Part shown: piece by piece, positions 5,700 to 10,930 of the stretch
Layout of the letters: the number at the start of each line of letters is the position of its first letter
Position numbering within the stretch: the first letter of the stretch is position 1
Source of the DNA: an archaeon
GTDB lineage: Archaea; Asgardarchaeota; Hermodarchaeia; Hermodarchaeales; Hermodarchaeaceae
NCBI GenBank assembly: GCA_016550425.1
Contig: JABXGS010000155.1
Span: forward strand, 1 to 10,930
Length of the DNA stretch: 10,930 bases
Reading direction: 5' to 3'
Made by a program: the position numbers and the translations under genes
The notes under the pieces: generated by a model
What the model saw: only the letters and a program-made list of their open reading frames with translations
What the model was told of the DNA's origin: nothing
Database searches by the model: none

Positions 5700-5717
5700 C
5701 CGCGTTATATAAGGCGG
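5700..5717. promoter_or_regulatory. Strong TATA box inside an 18-bp palindrome
   Basis: TTATATAA (5705-5712) is flanked by CCGC and GCGG arms, so all 18 bases form an inverted repeat with a single mismatched pair (5704 and 5713). The box is symmetric and could drive transcription either way: left into the GC-rich candidate RNA, or right toward the ribosome-site/start/stop element at 5741. The arms could bind a dimeric regulator. Confidence 0.6.
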
Positions 5718-5740
5718 ACTCACCATTTGGGCTCACTTTC

Positions 5741-5761
5741 TGAGGTCACATAATGTAACTA
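5741..5761 (+). repeat. Ribosome-site/ATG/stop element, copy 1
   Basis: The sequence is TGAGGTCA, CATA, ATGTAACTA: a GAGGT ribosome-binding site, a 6-nt gap, ATG and then at once TAA. It matches copy 2 (6448-6468) at 17 or more of 21 positions, including all of the first eight. It lies about 30 bp after the symmetric TATA box, so it would be at the 5' end of a forward transcript. Confidence 0.4.
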
Positions 5762-5768
5762 TACTATC

Positions 5769-5879
5769 ATGTTGTTTATTCTGACAAATCCAAAGAAGGA
5801 TTCAAATTACGAGGCTCCAATATGTACTCACTGTCCGAAGAATATTGACTTCTTCCCCTATTTTGAAGACCTGGAATAA
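5769..5879 (+). CDS. Possible 36-residue CxxC protein
   Basis: This short frame (MLFILTNPKKDSNYEAP, then ICTHCPKNIDFFPYFEDLE) contains one C-x2-C knuckle and has ordinary protein-like composition. A TATA box at 5705-5712 would start a transcript near 5735. The nearest ribosome site, GAGGT at 5742, is spaced for the ATG/stop at 5753 and is too far from this ATG at 5769. The frame overlaps the end of the reverse membrane gene at 5858 by 22 bp. It could be translated by reinitiation after the start/stop element, or not at all. Confidence 0.22.
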   Translation: MLFILTNPKKDSNYEAPICTHCPKNIDFFPYFEDLE

Positions 5880-6115
5880 TTTCTCAAAAAATAAAAAGCG
5901 AGGATAAATGCGACTATGAGGACTACTAAATGTTCTAAAAATACCAGAATTAGTTGTGAGAAAAGCGTAGATTCGACAGGAAAAATACCAAAGAACTGAA
6001 TAAAGATTAAGTATGCGATAAAGCAGGACCATACGATTATGAGACTGAGCAGGCAAATTATAGGTATAGAAAACCACTTTCGTGATAACTTAATCTCTGA
6101 ATTGCTGCTATTCAA
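5858..6115 (-). CDS. Small two-helix membrane protein
   Basis: An 85-residue protein with two long hydrophobic segments, at about residues 15-40 (WFSIPIICLLSLIIVWSCFI onward) and 48-75 (STLFSQLILVFLEHLVVLIV onward). They are separated by a short loop containing FGIFPVE, and the protein ends in the basic tail RNYSRSSK. It is not recognised. The start is TTG at 6115; no ATG or GTG is available before the first helix. A TATA-like box (GATTTATTT, about 6134-6142) is about 25 bp from this TTG, which fits a leaderless transcript, and no ribosome site is present. It diverges from the similar small membrane protein at 6156, with only 40 bp between them. An overlapping reverse frame (5802-6077) is less convincing. 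Function unknown. Confidence 0.6.
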   Translation of the reverse strand: MNSSNSEIKLSRKWFSIPIICLLSLIIVWSCFIAYLIFIQFFGIFPVESTLFSQLILVFLEHLVVLIVAFILAFYFLRNYSRSSK

Positions 6116-6155
6116 AAACCGTTTTCCCCAGTGAAATAAATCTAAAGCACTATTA

Positions 6156-6416
6156 ATGTTTGCTCACAAGAAATTAATCGTGACACAAAGAGGAACTGGA
6201 CGAGTATTAAGAGACTGTAGTAATTGGTACTTTCTCGCAATGTTCATTTGGATTGGTATTATACTCTTTATCATCCTGTTCGCAGGAGGCTTTGGGGAAG
6301 TGCCTTCGGAGTTCTTCTTAGTGCTGTTTCTCTTTTTTAGCATAGTCGGAATTAGTGCACTAATTCTCTATTCGATTCGGAGTTTTCGGGATACAAGCAC
6401 ACACAGAGGTAATTAG
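6156..6416 (+). CDS. Small two-helix membrane protein
   Basis: An 86-residue protein. It has a basic, polar N terminus (MFAHKKLIVTQRGTGRVLRD) and a first membrane helix at about 25-46 (YFLAMFIWIGIILFIILFAG). A short loop (GFGEVPSE) leads to a second helix at about 52-73 (FFLVLFLFFSIVGISALILY). The C terminus is basic (SIRSFRDTSTHRGN), so both ends should face the cytoplasm. I recognise no family. No ribosome-binding site precedes the ATG. The AT-rich box in the 40-bp gap to the divergent gene at 6115 is slightly too close for the classic 26-bp spacing on this strand. The same size and topology as its divergent neighbour suggest the two belong together, although they are not obviously related in sequence. 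Confidence 0.65.
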   Translation: MFAHKKLIVTQRGTGRVLRDCSNWYFLAMFIWIGIILFIILFAGGFGEVPSEFFLVLFLFFSIVGISALILYSIRSFRDTSTHRGN

Positions 6417-6447
6417 GGGGTTACAATATGAAAGTAATTCTCCATTT

Positions 6448-6468
6448 TGAGGTCATAAGATGTGACTA
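6448..6468 (+). repeat. Ribosome-site/ATG/stop element, copy 2
   Basis: The sequence is TGAGGTCA, TAAG, ATGTGACTA: GAGGT, a 6-nt gap, ATG and then at once TGA. It is the partner of copy 1 (5741-5761). It follows the forward membrane gene by about 30 bp. After the TGA the frame is open for 24 codons, so it may be the start of a decayed gene. Confidence 0.4.
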
Positions 6469-6548
6469 GCTAAAACTGAACTTTACGGTTCGACTTTGAC
6501 TCGGTTAAGGCAGTTCTTTGGAGTATTTAGTAACTGACTGGCTCCCGT

Positions 6549-6603
6549 GAATATATGTGCAAGGCTTTCCATCTCTCATCCAGAGTAACCACACATAGGT
6601 GAT
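6549..6603 (+). promoter_or_regulatory. Promoter and ribosome-binding site of the 50-residue protein
   Basis: GAATATATG (6549-6557) is a good TATA-like box that places the transcript start near 6579. GGTGAT (6598-6603), an exact match to the archaeal 16S anti-Shine-Dalgarno, lies 5 nt before GTG at 6609. Together these decide the start of a gene that would otherwise be missed. Confidence 0.65.
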
Positions 6604-6608
6604 AGAAA

Positions 6609-6761
6609 GTGGCTCTATTCAAGAAGAAAGGAAAGAAAGTGCACTTCGACAGGATCACTGTCGGAGAACGCGCAGCCCTCGGCTGCCGCAACCCCCATCC
6701 CACACCTGGGTATCAACGAGCATTCAAAGTTATGACCTCCCGTCGTGGTTCCAAATGGTAG
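6609..6761 (+). CDS. 50-residue basic protein with GTG start
   Basis: This short gene is supported by a TATA-like box, an exact GGTGAT ribosome site 5 nt before the GTG, and a strong hairpin plus T-runs after the stop. The product begins (M)ALFKKKGKKVHFDRITVGER, continues AALGCRNPHPTPGYQRAFKV and ends MTSRRGSKW. Lys/Arg dominate both ends, and there is one cysteine (C26). The overall charge is strongly positive, with no membrane segment. It resembles small RNA- or ribosome-associated proteins in composition only; I recognise no family. Another frame (6599-6811) overlaps it, but starts within the ribosome site. The stop lies inside the palindrome GGTAGCTACC (6757-6766). It could instead act as a leader peptide for the dehydrogenase gene downstream. 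Confidence 0.6.
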   Translation: MALFKKKGKKVHFDRITVGERAALGCRNPHPTPGYQRAFKVMTSRRGSKW

Positions 6762-6766
6762 CTACC

Positions 6767-6820
6767 ACCAGGGAAACTAACCTTACTATGATTACTGTGG
6801 GACTTGGGTGAGTCCCTGGT
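6767..6820 (+). promoter_or_regulatory. Competing stem-loops between the small gene and the dehydrogenase
   Basis: ACCAGGGA (6767-6774) is perfectly complementary to TCCCTGGT (6813-6820). GGGACT (6799-6804) is perfectly complementary to AGTCCC (6811-6816). Both use the same TCCC, and the first also shares 6818-6820 with the large hairpin that follows. The three pairings are therefore partly exclusive, as in attenuators or riboswitches. No known riboswitch class was recognised. Confidence 0.35.
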
Positions 6821-6886
6821 ATCATTCGCTTGTTGTGGACGCACAACCGGCGAATGGTATCGCATCTTTTTCCTTATTCTCTTTTT
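6818..6886 (+). terminator. Twenty-base-pair hairpin followed by T-runs
   Basis: Positions 6818-6837 pair with 6842-6861 around a GACG loop, with one mismatch (6831/6848) and four G-T pairs. TTTTT follows at 6867-6871 and again at 6882-6886 in a pyrimidine-rich stretch. T-runs alone end transcription in archaea, so this probably closes the small-gene transcript. Some readthrough to the dehydrogenase at 6953 is possible. Confidence 0.6.
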
Positions 6887-6952
6887 AGCGCAATTTTTGA
6901 GAAAGAGTATGTAATTTTATTCCGAGAAGGGGATGTGAACTCGTGAGTTCGC

Positions 6953-7972
6953 ATGTCAACCATCAATGTGCTTTTTCTTTGGAAAGTTCCCAAACCAGTT
7001 CGAACACGGCTCCAAGAACGGCTCAGCCAATTATCAAATCTGAACCTCATATTTCCCAAGAAAGCTGAAGAAAAAACGTTCTTGAAATATGCTGCAACTG
7101 CCCACATCATAGTTGGGTGGCGCCCATCACCACCGCTCCTTGAACAAGCAACTAGCCTACAGCTGTTCATTTTCCCAGGTGCCGGAGTTCAGCATCTTGT
7201 TGACTGGTTTCATGAGACCGGAAAACAACGGGGAATAACCCTCGTAAACGGACATGCGAATTCGGTCTTCGTTGCCCAACACGTTGTAGCGCTATTACTT
7301 GCTCTACTCAATAAGGTGATTCCTCATCATAATTGGATGGTTGCAGGGGAGTGGCGCAAGGGGGATTTCGAAGCGAAAACCCTGCCAATAAAAGGGCGTA
7401 TGATTGGATTACTTGGCTATGGTGCGATAAACCAGAAGGTTCACAAATTACTGTCTAGTTTTGATGTTACTTTTTCCATTCTCCGACGAAGCTGGCCCAA
7501 AGCTTCAGCTTCCCTCCCCACGTCAGCTAAACAATATACTCCCGATCAATTACATGAATTCCTAGATAAAGTTGACACACTGATTGTGGCGATTCCGTTG
7601 ACCGTGGAAACAGAGGGCTTACTCGGTTACAATGAATTGACTCGATTAGGTAAAGACGGAGTAGTGGTCAATGTGTCGCGGGGAGCTACCATCGATCAGC
7701 TAGCCCTCTACCGGGTTCTCAAACAACAAAAAATCGCAGGAGCAGCAATTGATGTCTGGTACACTTACCAACCAAATCCGGATGAAGCCGGACGTAAGTA
7801 TCCCTATGAACAGCCCTTTCATTCTCTTGACAACATAGTATTATCTCCACATCGCGCGGCTTCACCCTTTGATGATTTAGACCGCTGGGATGAAATTGTT
7901 GAAAACGTCACACGGTTTGCGCAGGGACGAAAAGACTTCATCAATATAGTTGACACTAAACGAGGTTATTAG
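6953..7972 (+). CDS. D-isomer-specific 2-hydroxyacid dehydrogenase family protein
   Basis: A 339-residue cytoplasmic protein of full family length. These enzymes oxidise D-2-hydroxyacids or reduce 2-oxoacids with NAD(P). The Rossmann core is about 108-300, inserted in the substrate domain. The dinucleotide loop reads G155-Y-G157-A-I-N160, with Asn where the third glycine of GxGxxG is usual. R178-R179 after the second strand would favour NADP. The catalytic Arg is R243 (VNVSRGATID) and the catalytic His is H300 (VLSPHRAA). The usual Glu of DVxxxEP is not in its place: the segment is DVWYTYQPNPDEAGRKYPYE. The long insertion and the tail from SPFDD to FINIVD fit a subfamily I recall by pattern, in which these changes may be normal. 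The start has GTGA 5 nt upstream. The substrate is unknown. Confidence 0.9.
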   Translation: MSTINVLFLWKVPKPVRTRLQERLSQLSNLNLIFPKKAEEKTFLKYAATAHIIVGWRPSPPLLEQATSLQLFIFPGAGVQHLVDWFHETGKQRGITLVNGHANSVFVAQHVVALLLALLNKVIPHHNWMVAGEWRKGDFEAKTLPIKGRMIGLLGYGAINQKVHKLLSSFDVTFSILRRSWPKASASLPTSAKQYTPDQLHEFLDKVDTLIVAIPLTVETEGLLGYNELTRLGKDGVVVNVSRGATIDQLALYRVLKQQKIAGAAIDVWYTYQPNPDEAGRKYPYEQPFHSLDNIVLSPHRAASPFDDLDRWDEIVENVTRFAQGRKDFINIVDTKRGY

Positions 7973-7988
7973 GGGCAGATGAACGCTT

Positions 7989-8495
7989 TTAGCCGTTTCT
8001 CCGTGATAATTCGTAGCTGATGTGGTAAATTCGAGGAGTGAAGCCTTTCTTTTGCCAAAAGCTTTGGGCTCTGGGGTTTTTAGCTGCCACGCTAGTATCG
8101 ATTCGCTCTACGTTCTGCAATTCAAACCATTCTAGTGTTTTCGAATACAGTTGAGAGCCAATGCCTTGACCTCGATAAGCACTCGTCACTGCTAGTGCAT
8201 CGATGATTCCTAAATATTTCAGAAGATGGTGTGGCTGTAATGTCATGATGTGAGCAATAGAAAATCCCACAACTGCATCATCACTCACAGCGACCAAAAA
8301 ATACGCAGTTTCCTTGGTGAGCTGTTCCTGATGGAATTCTGTGATATGCTGGGTATCATCAACCCGCATTGCTAATCGTGAATCCAACTCGCCATGGTAT
8401 TTAGCCGATTCTTTCCATAGCTCATCAACTGCGGAGATGTCCTTCTGGGTTGCACGGCGAATGAGGATCTTGTTTGAACGCAATGGCTTCACCAT
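7989..8495 (-). CDS. GNAT family N-acetyltransferase
   Basis: A 168-residue single-domain acetyltransferase. The strand DALAVTSAY leads into the acetyl-CoA loop R108-G-Q-G-I-G113, the standard Q/R-x-x-G-x-G/A motif, followed by helix SQLYSKTLEWF. The end of the fold, NPRAQSFWQKKGFTPRIYHI, is also typical. The N terminus (ILIRRATQKDISAVDELW) is the usual GNAT opening strand and helix. The acceptor cannot be read; small amines or protein N termini are both possible. Its ATG follows the TAA of the M28 peptidase with no gap and has no ribosome site of its own, so it is probably translated by coupling. It converges on the dehydrogenase gene, 16 bp apart. Confidence 0.9.
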   Translation of the reverse strand: MVKPLRSNKILIRRATQKDISAVDELWKESAKYHGELDSRLAMRVDDTQHITEFHQEQLTKETAYFLVAVSDDAVVGFSIAHIMTLQPHHLLKYLGIIDALAVTSAYRGQGIGSQLYSKTLEWFELQNVERIDTSVAAKNPRAQSFWQKKGFTPRIYHISYELSRRNG

Positions 8496-9776
8496 TTATA
8501 CATAATCTGATTCTGTGGTAATTGACTCTATGGACTCGACGTTTTTCTTTTGTAAAGATTTGGGAATGGAAAACTGCAGTTTTCGTCGATTGTCCAGTTC
8601 TCTGATGAAGGTTTCAGCGGCTTGTCCTGCGAATTCGAGGGATTGTGGGGCAACCATATCAAGGCGATCATGGCTTGTGTGGTTGAGCAGGAAATTTGCA
8701 CCGCCACCAAACCACCAGTGAACCGCAGGAATCCCATAATAGGCGAAAATTCGGTTATCTCCACCAGTCGGGCCAGGCTGGATTTTTGGGTTCCACGGGG
8801 TAATGGCTTGACCTACGCGAACCCGCAGCCGGTTCCCCCCGAGAACACCAACAGCGAGATGGCCGATTCGTGCGCCATGGACATCAAAATTTAGGTTCAG
8901 TTTATCCTCCCGCAAGCCATCGGGCTGGGATCGGCAATAATAACGAGAGCCTTGGAGGGCACATTCTTCACTACCGCATGCTACAAAGCGCAGGGTCCAT
9001 CGAGGAGTAGTTTGGGCAAAAATCCGAGCGAGTTCCATAAGAATCGCAGTTCCTCCGGCGTTATCAGTTGCGCCAGGAGAATACGGAACAGAATCATAAT
9101 GGGCTGAAAGTACAATGGCATCCGATTCACGCCCTGAGATTTCACCAAGGATGTTGAAGCTTTCAGATTGGAGAATAGTCACATCTGTCTGGATGGTTAC
9201 ATCACGGGAATTTGCTAATAGCTTCGCCCCATCTCGGTAATTAATGGAAACGATTGGAGGAAGAAGGTCGAAATCACCTGTGTTCAAGCCTGAGTATATG
9301 AACCCCATGGGAAGTTTCACAGGAATGCCAGGTTCATAGGTTACATGAATGATGCCACGGACCCGTGCTTGGATAAGCTTGTGCACTACTTCTTGAGAAA
9401 AATCACGTGTATATAAAACAACGATTTTATCGGAGAACTTTTCCAGCTCATCCGCACTGGGGTTCCAGCTCCAGGAAGTGTATTTAGCGATAGGACCGGT
9501 TATCCCTTCTCTACCAGTTGTCCCAGACAAACCAAAACTTAATCCTTCGAATGTACGGTTACCAAAATGGATGTATGCCTTTTTTTGCCGGCTTGTGAGC
9601 ACGGGAAAAGCTTGGGCGTGAACTTTCTCAAGCCCATGTTCTATCAATTGATTGCAAAGGTATTCCTTCGTTGTTATAGTACTTTCTAACCCTTGTACTC
9701 TTTCACCAATAGTTTGGGCTAAATAGCGACAAACCCCGAATGCCCGTGAACCTGCAAATTTTAGTCTCGAAGTCAT
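8496..9776 (-). CDS. M28-family zinc metallopeptidase
   Basis: A 426-residue peptidase or aminopeptidase-like enzyme with two co-catalytic zinc ions. The expected ligands are all present: H226 (LSAHYDSV), bridging D238 (GATDNAGG), E271 next to the catalytic base E270 (GSEEC), D298 (LNFDVHG) and H369 (NHTSHDRLD). Residues of about 75-190 form a PA-like insert (KIVVLYTRDF, then ARVRGIIHVTY). There is no signal peptide, so it should act in the cytoplasm, trimming peptides or amino-acid conjugates. A TATA-like box (9799-9806) is about 26 bp from the ATG and no ribosome site is seen, so the transcript is probably leaderless. The acetyltransferase follows with no gap, as the second gene of the unit. 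The final 30 residues are polar and probably disordered. Confidence 0.93.
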   Translation of the reverse strand: MTSRLKFAGSRAFGVCRYLAQTIGERVQGLESTITTKEYLCNQLIEHGLEKVHAQAFPVLTSRQKKAYIHFGNRTFEGLSFGLSGTTGREGITGPIAKYTSWSWNPSADELEKFSDKIVVLYTRDFSQEVVHKLIQARVRGIIHVTYEPGIPVKLPMGFIYSGLNTGDFDLLPPIVSINYRDGAKLLANSRDVTIQTDVTILQSESFNILGEISGRESDAIVLSAHYDSVPYSPGATDNAGGTAILMELARIFAQTTPRWTLRFVACGSEECALQGSRYYCRSQPDGLREDKLNLNFDVHGARIGHLAVGVLGGNRLRVRVGQAITPWNPKIQPGPTGGDNRIFAYYGIPAVHWWFGGGANFLLNHTSHDRLDMVAPQSLEFAGQAAETFIRELDNRRKLQFSIPKSLQKKNVESIESITTESDYV

Positions 9777-9798
9777 AACAACAGAATACCGAACCCTA

Positions 9799-9806
9799 AT
9801 TAAAAA
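9799..9806 (-). promoter_or_regulatory. TATA-like box of the peptidase-acetyltransferase unit
   Basis: The reverse strand reads TTTTTAAT. Its centre is about 26 bp from the ATG at 9776, so transcription should begin at or next to the start codon, giving a leaderless messenger. No ribosome-binding site is present in the short gap, which agrees. Confidence 0.5.
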
Positions 9807-9889
9807 CTAATTCATGGGATCTGCGACGAATAAGGGATGGAAAACAGCTTTTAACAGTAAAACTTCTAGTATGAAGCAGAGTATTGGTT

Positions 9890-10078
9890 TTACAGTCCCG
9901 TTTTTGTTTTGGTTTTGGTAACTTTCTTTTTAGCAGGTTTTTCAGCCATCTGTACAATGACCTTATGGAGTACCGCGAGCCGCAGCACATCACCTTTCTT
10001 CAAACCAGCACTTTCGATGAGCCAATCCGGTAATTGCACCATATTGCCCTCTAGGACGTGAGCGTTGAATTCAATCAT
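9890..10078 (-). CDS. AbrB/SpoVT-like swapped-hairpin DNA-binding protein
   Basis: A 62-residue protein. Residues 1-44 match the small AbrB-type domain: a first strand (EFNAHVLEG), the NMVQLPDWLIESAGLKKGD signature corresponding to the usual 'g.v.LP..ir...gl..GD', and a last strand (LRLAVLHKVIVQM). The domain normally forms a dimer that binds DNA, as in transition-state regulators and some antitoxins. A Lys/Thr tail (KPAKKKVTKTKTKTGL) follows and could add non-specific DNA contact. GGTGAT lies 6 nt before the ATG. No toxin-like gene adjoins it, so I do not call it an antitoxin. A palindrome over its probable TATA box suggests autoregulation. It diverges from the PhzF-family gene, which it might also control. 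Confidence 0.82.
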   Translation of the reverse strand: MIEFNAHVLEGNMVQLPDWLIESAGLKKGDVLRLAVLHKVIVQMAEKPAKKKVTKTKTKTGL

Positions 10079-10124
10079 ACAACAATCACCTGGGTCTTTG
10101 CATTCCTTTACATCTTAGATTCTC

Positions 10125-10139
10125 AGTATTTAAAATACT
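10125..10139 (-). promoter_or_regulatory. Palindromic TATA region of the AbrB-like gene
   Basis: AGTATTT, A, AAATACT is a perfect 15-bp inverted repeat containing the likely TATA element (TTTTAAATAC on the reverse strand). It would start transcription near 10105, leaving room for the GGTGAT site at 10085-10090. Binding of the AbrB-like dimer here would block TBP. A second hairpin, CAGCC/GGCTG, lies next to it (10141-10156). Confidence 0.45.
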
Positions 10140-10241
10140 CCAGCCCCACTTGGCTGTTCTCCGTTTCTCTGCAATGTTCGAAACCCGCAAAGGAAAGCCC
10201 TTTTGGATGAGTTGACCCCAAATCGCCTAATAGTGATCTCT

Positions 10242-10930
10242 ATGATATCGCTTCCTTATGTACAGACTAGCGTTTTTGTCGATGACCGCTATACCTTTGG
10301 AGGCAATCAGCTTGCCACTTTCTGGGATACACAAGCTAATTCTCAGTTAACTCAAGACATCATGCAAGGCATTGCCCTAGAGATGAACTTCTCTGAGACA
10401 ACCTTCTTCGAACCCCCTTTGCTAGATTCTTGCTCATACAAAGTGCGCATTTTCACTCCGGCTCGCGAAATTCCTTTTGCAGGGCATCCCACCCTCGGAA
10501 GCGCATATGTACTCAAATATACTAAACTCCTTGACTCCAAAGTAGACCAAACCAATCTCGAGCTTGGAATTGGTAAAATCCCTGTAGACTATATCACCAC
10601 TGATACCGTTCGGATGATTCAACCAGCTCCCCAATTTCTTGCGAAATTAACAAATCATAAGGCAATCGCTGCAACCATGGGTCTTCCCAAATCAGTAATT
10701 TCAACCCAGCATCCCATGCAATATGTCGCAACCGGCACTCCCTTTCTTATCGTTCCACTAATTTCTCTTGAAGCGGTTGAACAAGCCCAACCCGATGGAC
10801 CTGTTATTCTCCAAACACTTGGAGATCAAACGACCGCAAAAATTGTCATCCTCAGCACTGAGACCGTGAATGACGACTCAGATGTGCACGTCCGGATGTT
10901 TGCTCCAGATGTTGGCGTCCTTGAAGATCC
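10242..10930 (+). CDS. PhzF-family isomerase/epimerase-like protein, 3' end cut off
   Basis: The first 229 codons of a PhzF (phenazine-biosynthesis-like, diaminopimelate-epimerase fold) protein; the window ends inside it. The family's opening (YVQTSVFVDDRYTFGGNQLA), the segment IALEMNFSETTFF with E47 in the place of the catalytic Glu, and the FAGHPTLG motif (79-86) are clear. The second half begins with VRMFAPDVGVLEDP, where the usual ...EDPATGSA would follow beyond the edge. Family members isomerise small acids by proton shuttling; most outside phenazine clusters have no known substrate, and no phenazine genes are seen here. GTGAT lies 4 nt before the ATG. It diverges from the AbrB-like regulator, which may act on both. 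The identity is sure; the reaction is not. Confidence 0.93.
   Translation, partial: MISLPYVQTSVFVDDRYTFGGNQLATFWDTQANSQLTQDIMQGIALEMNFSETTFFEPPLLDSCSYKVRIFTPAREIPFAGHPTLGSAYVLKYTKLLDSKVDQTNLELGIGKIPVDYITTDTVRMIQPAPQFLAKLTNHKAIAATMGLPKSVISTQHPMQYVATGTPFLIVPLISLEAVEQAQPDGPVILQTLGDQTTAKIVILSTETVNDDSDVHVRMFAPDVGVLED

Noticed and set aside
6599..6811. Forward 70-codon frame overlapping the GTG-started small gene
   Set aside because: Its start codon lies within the GGTGAT ribosome site and it runs through the structured region after 6761. The 6609 frame fits the signals better.
9796..9993. Reverse 65-codon frame overlapping the AbrB-like gene
   Set aside because: It lies in another frame of a well-supported gene and has no start signals of its own.
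9890..10078. Toxin-antitoxin module centred on the AbrB-like gene
   Set aside because: Neighbouring genes are a peptidase and a PhzF-family protein; no short toxin gene is adjacent.
10174..10215. Thirteen-codon frame MFETRKGKPFWMS upstream of the PhzF-family gene
   Set aside because: It is too short and has no ribosome-binding site, so it could easily be chance.

Overview
The window looks archaeal. Putative starts are preceded by GGTGAT, GGAGGTGA or GTGAT ribosome-binding sites. Several genes have a TATA-like box about 26 bp before the inferred transcript start, including some that look leaderless (no room for a ribosome-binding site). Transcription units are short and strands alternate often. 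A B-box-like zinc finger fused to an acetyltransferase and many small membrane proteins would suit an Asgard-type (Heimdall- or Loki-like) or related archaeon. No rRNA, ribosomal protein or other marker gene is present, so this placement is inference.

Layout. 1-460: one uncharacterised forward gene. 690-1870: a reverse operon of a Cro/C1-type HTH regulator and two related four-helix membrane proteins (DUF2178-like), with a 24-bp near-perfect palindrome between the TATA box and the regulator start, probably its own operator. A 17-codon ORF with an ideal ribosome-binding site lies between the two membrane genes. 1871-2233: no recognisable gene. 2234-3520: a TIGR04076-like protein with an added zinc ribbon (reverse) and a secreted or anchored sequon-rich protein (forward). 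3585-4343: a zinc-finger GNAT acetyltransferase, with an anchor-like open stretch directly after its stop. 4429-5484: a small basic protein and a long helical protein of unknown role.

5490-6416: the most unusual part. A GC-rich, foldable stretch is flanked on the reverse strand by a strong palindromic TATA box and a T6 run, suggesting a small RNA of about 190 nt. Next come a repeated ribosome-site/ATG/stop element, a possible 36-codon gene, and two divergent two-helix membrane proteins. 6549-6886: a GTG-started 50-residue basic protein with a good promoter and ribosome site, followed by competing stem-loops and T-runs.

6953-10930: metabolic genes. These are a D-2-hydroxyacid dehydrogenase-family protein, an M28 peptidase and a GNAT acetyltransferase that abut on the reverse strand, an AbrB-like DNA-binding protein, and the first 229 codons of a PhzF-family isomerase cut by the window end.

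I see no CRISPR array, transposase, rRNA or tRNA. The best candidates for something undescribed are the reverse small RNA near 5490-5682, the hidden 50-residue protein with its structured 3' region, and the mini-ORF inside the HTH/membrane operon. All functional statements are based on motif recognition by eye, not on database searches.
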